DNA from: BS750m-G57 sp964607575
GTDB lineage: Bacteria; Planctomycetota; Phycisphaerae; SM23-33
Assembly: GCA_964607575.1 (NCBI GenBank)
Contig: CAZSLS010000002.1
Span: forward strand, 45,961-109,960
Length of the DNA: 64,000 nt
Reading direction: 5' to 3'
In this document: piece by piece, positions 60,874 through 64,000 of the stretch
How the letters are laid out: each line of letters starts with the position of its first letter
Position numbering within the stretch: position 1 is the first letter of the stretch
Notes under the pieces: model-generated
The model's input: the letters and a program-made list of their open reading frames with translations, nothing else
Databases searched by the model: none
What the model was told of the DNA's origin: nothing
Translations under genes and position numbers: made by a program

Positions 60874-62172
60874 ATGCGCAGGAACATAGTCCATGAAGGC
60901 GCCGCATCGCTTACGTACGCGATTCGTGAGATCGTTGAGGTAGCCCACAAGTTCAGGGACCTCGGTCTGGATATTACGTGGGAAAACATCGGCGACCCCG
61001 TCCAGAAAGGCGAGAAAATAGCACCCTGGATCAGGGAAATCATGCACGACGTGGTCGACAGCGACCTTTCGTGGGGCTATTGCGATACCGCCGGAATACC
61101 ACAGACGCGAGAGTTCCTCGCCGAACACGTCAACAAACGCGGTGGCGCCCAGATTACGCCCGACGATATAATCTTCTTCAACGGGCTGGGTGACGCGGTC
61201 TCGAAGGTCTACGGATTCCTCCGCCGAGAGGCCAGGATACTCGGTCCCACACCCGCATACAGCACGCATTCGTCCGCCGAAGCCGCACACAGCGGTTACG
61301 AACACATGACCTACGAACTCGACCCGTACAACGCATGGATGCCGGACGTCGAGGACATACGCCTCAAGGTCCAGTACAACGATTCGATCGCCGGGATTCT
61401 GCTGATCAATCCCGACAACCCGACAGGCGCGGTCTATCCCAGGGAAATACTCCAGCAGATCGTCGCAATCGCCAGGGAAAACGACCTCTTCATCGTCTGC
61501 GACGAAATCTACACACACATCGTCTACAACGGTTTCGAAACACTGCACCTCTCGGAAGTGATCGGCGATACGTGCGCACTGGTGATGCGCGGAGTCTCCA
61601 AGGAATTCCCCTGGCCGGGCTCGCGGTGCGGGTGGCTCGAGGTTCTCAACCGGAATCAGGACAAAACGTTCGACACGTACGTCAGTTCTCTGCTGGCCGC
61701 CAAACGCCTGGAAGTCTGCTCGACGACCGCGCCGCAGCTCGTTATCCCGCGAGTAATGGGCGACCCGCGTTATCCCGAACACCTCAAGGCCCGTGCCGCC
61801 ACGTTCAACGCCCGCGCAAAGGAAGCCCACGCGATCCTGCGTGACATAGACGGCGTCAAGGTCAACTGCCCGTGCGGCGCGTTCTACATGACCGTAATGT
61901 TTGAAGACGGCGTGCTGAACGACACCCAGACGCTGAAAATCGAGAACGAACCCGTCAGGCAGATGGTTCAGCAGTTGGTTACCGACTGCCCCAATGACCA
62001 GCGGTTCGTCTACTACATGATGGGCGCCACGGGCATATGCGTAGTACCGCTGAGCGGGTTCTACTGCAAGAGAGACGGTTTTAGAATAACGATGCTGGAA
62101 TGCGACGACAAAAAGCGCCTCTGGACGATGAACACCCTCGCCGACGCTATCAGAGCATACCTGGCTGGCTGA
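60874..62172 (+). CDS. PLP-dependent class I/II aminotransferase
   Basis: A 432-residue aminotransferase of the aspartate-aminotransferase fold. The PLP-binding Lys is K243 in RGVSKEFPWPGSRCGW. Other conserved blocks are SDLSWGYCDTAGIPQTREFL (substrate loop), FFNGLGDAVSKVY, LLINPDNPTGAVYP, LFIVCDEIYTHIVY and GFYCKRDGFRITMLE with the carboxylate-binding Arg. It is longer than the usual 390 residues because of an N-terminal region (LTYAIREIVEVAHKFRDLGL) and a ~40-residue insert near DGVLNDTQTLKIENEPVRQM. Pyruvate/aspartate family specificity is likely, but the exact substrate is unknown. No neighbouring gene suggests a pathway. Confidence 0.9.
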   Translation: MRRNIVHEGAASLTYAIREIVEVAHKFRDLGLDITWENIGDPVQKGEKIAPWIREIMHDVVDSDLSWGYCDTAGIPQTREFLAEHVNKRGGAQITPDDIIFFNGLGDAVSKVYGFLRREARILGPTPAYSTHSSAEAAHSGYEHMTYELDPYNAWMPDVEDIRLKVQYNDSIAGILLINPDNPTGAVYPREILQQIVAIARENDLFIVCDEIYTHIVYNGFETLHLSEVIGDTCALVMRGVSKEFPWPGSRCGWLEVLNRNQDKTFDTYVSSLLAAKRLEVCSTTAPQLVIPRVMGDPRYPEHLKARAATFNARAKEAHAILRDIDGVKVNCPCGAFYMTVMFEDGVLNDTQTLKIENEPVRQMVQQLVTDCPNDQRFVYYMMGATGICVVPLSGFYCKRDGFRITMLECDDKKRLWTMNTLADAIRAYLAG

Positions 62173-62179
62173 AACGGCT

Positions 62180-62249
62180 CAATATCCAGCCCGTCGCCGT
62201 TCGCCGTTCACTTGACTATTGGAGATTCCTTGCTGGCTGCTGGATATTG
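62180..62249. repeat. Inverted repeat plus CGCCGTT heptamers between convergent genes
   Basis: CAATATCCAGC (62180-62190) is a perfect 11-bp inverse of GCTGGATATTG (62239-62249), with a 48-nt loop that includes CGCCGTT twice in tandem (62195-62208). It lies between the aminotransferase and prepilin genes, which converge, so it could act as a terminator for both. Confidence 0.6.
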
Positions 62250-62258
62250 ATCCGTCCC

Positions 62259-63095
62259 TCACGGGGTGGCGGTGGTGGGGGTAGGTTGCGGATCGTGCTT
62301 CAGACCGGTCATCTTGGACATCGCCCCGATCGCCGGGCTGAGACGCATCGTGGTAACGGGGATATTACCGCCGGTGCTCGTCCTCTCCAGGAGTACGTAA
62401 CAGGACACATTACCGTCCATTTTCCGCACATTGGGATCGATATCCAGCGTTCCCTTGGTCCCGCTGTTGGCCCCGGCGCTGTTGATCGAATCCACCATCG
62501 CGAATATCCCGGTCGTCTTGTTGATCAGCGGTGTACCGATCCGCAAATAACCGGGGCTGGCGACGGTAATATCTCTACCGCTGATGGTGCAGGTGACTTC
62601 CTTGAGTTCGACCGTGTTGTTCTTGTTGGTCTTGCGGTACGCGACGGTGACGATCTGATACGTGCTGCCCACGGTCTGACGGACCAGCATTACAAAACCG
62701 GTTCTCGACTCCGCATCGCCGGTGGGGTAGTGCAGTTCGGCCTGTGAGAGCGGATACTTGGCATTCTTGTCGGTACACTTCATGTCGTCGGCGTAGACCG
62801 CGAGTTGCGTCGGCGACCCGGGGGCGACCCGCAAATCACCGGCGTTAACCATTTCTGCGGTAAGCTCCAGTTCCGACAGAACCAGTCCGTTCTCGCAGAT
62901 CATCGTGCCCAGCGTGCTGTTGGTGGACCTTCTGTTGAACTCCAGCGCCGCGGGAAAGATCGCAGCCACCATCGACATCCCGATCGCCAGGATACCCAGG
63001 GCGATCAGAATCTCAGCCAGCGTAAAACCCTTACCCGGACACCGCGGACGACAGTTTTGCATATTTTGCATTTTTTCCATGTTTCGCATATTCAT
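62259..63095 (-). CDS. Type IV prepilin-like / pseudopilin protein
   Basis: A 278-residue secreted protein with a class III signal: CPGKGFTLAEILIALGILAI, where prepilin peptidase would cut after the Gly before Phe and methylate Phe; Glu5 of the mature protein is present. The hydrophobic helix anchors it in the pilus or secretion pseudopilus, and the rest is a beta-rich globular domain with Cys residues. The leader contains a run of Met triplets (MRNMEKMQNMQN) encoded by tandem 9-bp repeats. Start choice is uncertain: ATG 63095 is used, though GGGAGG lies 22 nt before it. A TTG at 63146 falls inside the promoter and is rejected. Confidence 0.82.
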   Translation of the reverse strand: MNMRNMEKMQNMQNCRPRCPGKGFTLAEILIALGILAIGMSMVAAIFPAALEFNRRSTNSTLGTMICENGLVLSELELTAEMVNAGDLRVAPGSPTQLAVYADDMKCTDKNAKYPLSQAELHYPTGDAESRTGFVMLVRQTVGSTYQIVTVAYRKTNKNNTVELKEVTCTISGRDITVASPGYLRIGTPLINKTTGIFAMVDSINSAGANSGTKGTLDIDPNVRKMDGNVSCYVLLERTSTGGNIPVTTMRLSPAIGAMSKMTGLKHDPQPTPTTATP

Positions 63096-63135
63096 TCCAG
63101 TAAGCGTGGCAGGTTGACCTCCCAAGTCTACATTC

Positions 63136-63165
63136 ATTATAGACAAATCGGCAAGGCGAGGTCAA
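63136..63165 (-). promoter_or_regulatory. Strong sigma-70 type promoter of the prepilin gene
   Basis: On the minus strand, TTGACC (63165-63160), an 18-nt spacer and TATAAT (63141-63136). Five of six -35 bases and all -10 bases match the consensus. Transcription would start about 63128, giving a 5' UTR with GGGAGG before the prepilin ATGs. Confidence 0.75.
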
Positions 63166-63208
63166 CTTATCTTCAGGGCAGGCGGTAACGGCGAACGCGA
63201 ACCCAACC

Positions 63209-63253
63209 CGGATATCTCACGCCACCGGCGCGGAGGATCGCGTGAGATATCCG
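63209..63253. repeat. 14-bp perfect inverted repeat
   Basis: CGGATATCTCACGC (63209-63222) and GCGTGAGATATCCG (63240-63253) are exact reverse complements, with a 17-nt loop. It lies in the 345-bp gap between the right-edge minus gene and the prepilin promoter. It may be a terminator without a T tract, or an operator. A second 7-bp hairpin (63360-63376, TCCCGAC/GTCGGGA) is also in this gap, which otherwise has no gene. Confidence 0.6.
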
Positions 63254-63440
63254 AGCTAGACCTAAACCCTATTCACTTTTCAAAAAGCGTATCGCCCGGC
63301 CATCAGCGGCCGACAATTGGCGACCAATCGTAAGAGCGGGGTCTCAAGGCGAACGACATTCCCGACTGCGTCGGGACGAGGCGGGCGTGCCGCCCTGCCG
63401 CTAAACGCAACGCCGGCTGAGACTGTTGTTCCGTCACCGA

Positions 63441-64000
63441 TTACGGTGGACTCCGCGGGACACGTCGTCTTGGCGGGTGAGCGGCGGCCTCTGCTTCCGC
63501 TTCTTCGATCAGACGGATAGTCTCGCGGTAGATCCTCCTGCCATCGGGCAGAGTGACCTTTGTAGAAAACGGGGGCGGGACCTCTTTTTTCTTCTTATCG
63601 GACGACTTGGCAACTGGCGGCGGGTCCGCCGTCGACGAAACCGTTGGCTCTTCTACCCCGATGTTCTTCGGGACTGTCGCATACGCTCCAGCATCCGTGT
63701 TTTCCGTGGTATTCGTGGTTGGAAGCTGTTCATCGGCTGGTCCGCCGAGTTCTTTGATGACCTGATCCTTCAAATCAGGCGGTAACTCGGTCAGGTTTTT
63801 GTACAGGACGATACCATCGAGTTGTTTGCCGGGGGCGCGTTTGGCGGCTTGTTGGGGCAGTGCGATCATGAACGTTTTTAGCAGGAACTCGCGGCATCTG
63901 CGGGACGTTTCGCCGTTGCTTTCGAGCGCGACTTCGATCTGTTTTTCGAGCAGCGGTTTCATAAACCTCGCCGCCAGCCGGATCGCGGCTTGTCGATACC
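63441..64000 (-). CDS. Hypothetical protein, 5' end cut by window
   Basis: A partial protein of at least 185 residues; the frame stays open to the right edge (YRQAAIRLAARFMKPLLEKQ), so the ATG at 63962 is probably internal and no ribosome site precedes it. The visible part begins with an amphipathic helical region (MKPLLEKQIEVALESNGETS, CREFLLKTFMIAL). A basic Pro/Lys-rich linker (VAKSSDKKKKEVPPP) and TKVTLPDGRRIYRETIRLIE follow, with Arg/Pro-rich end PPRRRVPRSPP. I do not recognise a family. A nucleic-acid- or cell-envelope-associated role cannot be told apart. Confidence 0.6.
   Translation of the reverse strand, partial: YRQAAIRLAARFMKPLLEKQIEVALESNGETSRRCREFLLKTFMIALPQQAAKRAPGKQLDGIVLYKNLTELPPDLKDQVIKELGGPADEQLPTTNTTENTDAGAYATVPKNIGVEEPTVSSTADPPPVAKSSDKKKKEVPPPFSTKVTLPDGRRIYRETIRLIEEAEAEAAAHPPRRRVPRSPP

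Noticed and set aside
1..64000. CRISPR array, rRNA operon or IS transposase
   Set aside because: No regularly spaced repeats with unique spacers, no rRNA-like sequence and no transposase motif were found. The heptamer arrays have no spacers.

Overview
The window looks like a chromosomal segment of a planctomycete, most likely an uncultured member of the Phycisphaerae. This is inferred from gene content, because no rRNA or other marker gene is present. The supporting genes are secreted HzsA-related beta-propeller proteins with c-type heme motifs, Tat-exported sulfatases and a Tat-exported Gfo/Idh/MocA oxidoreductase, an FG-GAP repeat protein, four PQQ-like propellers, and an operon of GAF-HlyD, PqqD-M50-HlyD and a short SecA. 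GC content is fairly high, which explains the many long antisense reading frames that are not genes.

Region 1-18.2 kb is a surface and polysaccharide-utilisation zone. It holds three HzsA-related proteins (one cut by the left edge), a sulfatase, an FG-GAP protein, an alpha/beta hydrolase lipoprotein, an oxidoreductase, two PQQ-like propellers and a uroporphyrinogen decarboxylase-like methyltransferase. The last appears to start at a non-standard ATC codon. Strong hairpins separate the units.

Region 18.4-26.7 kb is the most interesting part. Six closely packed genes on the + strand encode a HlyD-type adaptor, a DUF3467 protein, a GAF-TM-HlyD protein, a PqqD-like/M50 site-2-protease/HlyD fusion, a SecA paralogue without the C-terminal scaffold, and a HAD phosphatase. 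No ABC, RND or outer-membrane partner is present. I read it as a candidate undescribed export or peptide-processing system.

Region 26.8-46.8 kb mixes glycan degradation (PQQ propeller, heparinase-like lyase, second sulfatase), ribosome rescue (arfB), a DUF4143 ATPase with a palindrome over its promoter, a large VIT/VWA/DUF2135 protein, and a sulfur module. The sulfur module is cysC-cysD-cysNC, a small membrane protein, a TauE/SafE permease and glmS on the minus strand, with divergent cysQ. The region ends with ettA.

Region 46.7-55.0 kb looks inserted. A 58-bp piece of the ettA 3' end is repeated at the far side (55 of 58 identical), and a 3' half of a tRNA-Arg lies just after ettA. Between them is a sugar-acid catabolic set: a YjhG-type D-xylonate dehydratase, an SMP-30 lactonase, a ketoglutarate-semialdehyde dehydrogenase, two alcohol dehydrogenases and an isochorismatase-like hydrolase. 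Together they resemble an incomplete Weimberg or Dahms pathway.

Region 55-64 kb holds a nitroreductase, a DUF362 protein, a GT39-like membrane glycosyltransferase, a parvulin, a PQQ propeller, an aminotransferase, a prepilin-like protein with a strong promoter, and a gene cut by the right edge. Its intergenic spaces carry an unusual family of 7-bp tandem repeats with different sequences at each site.
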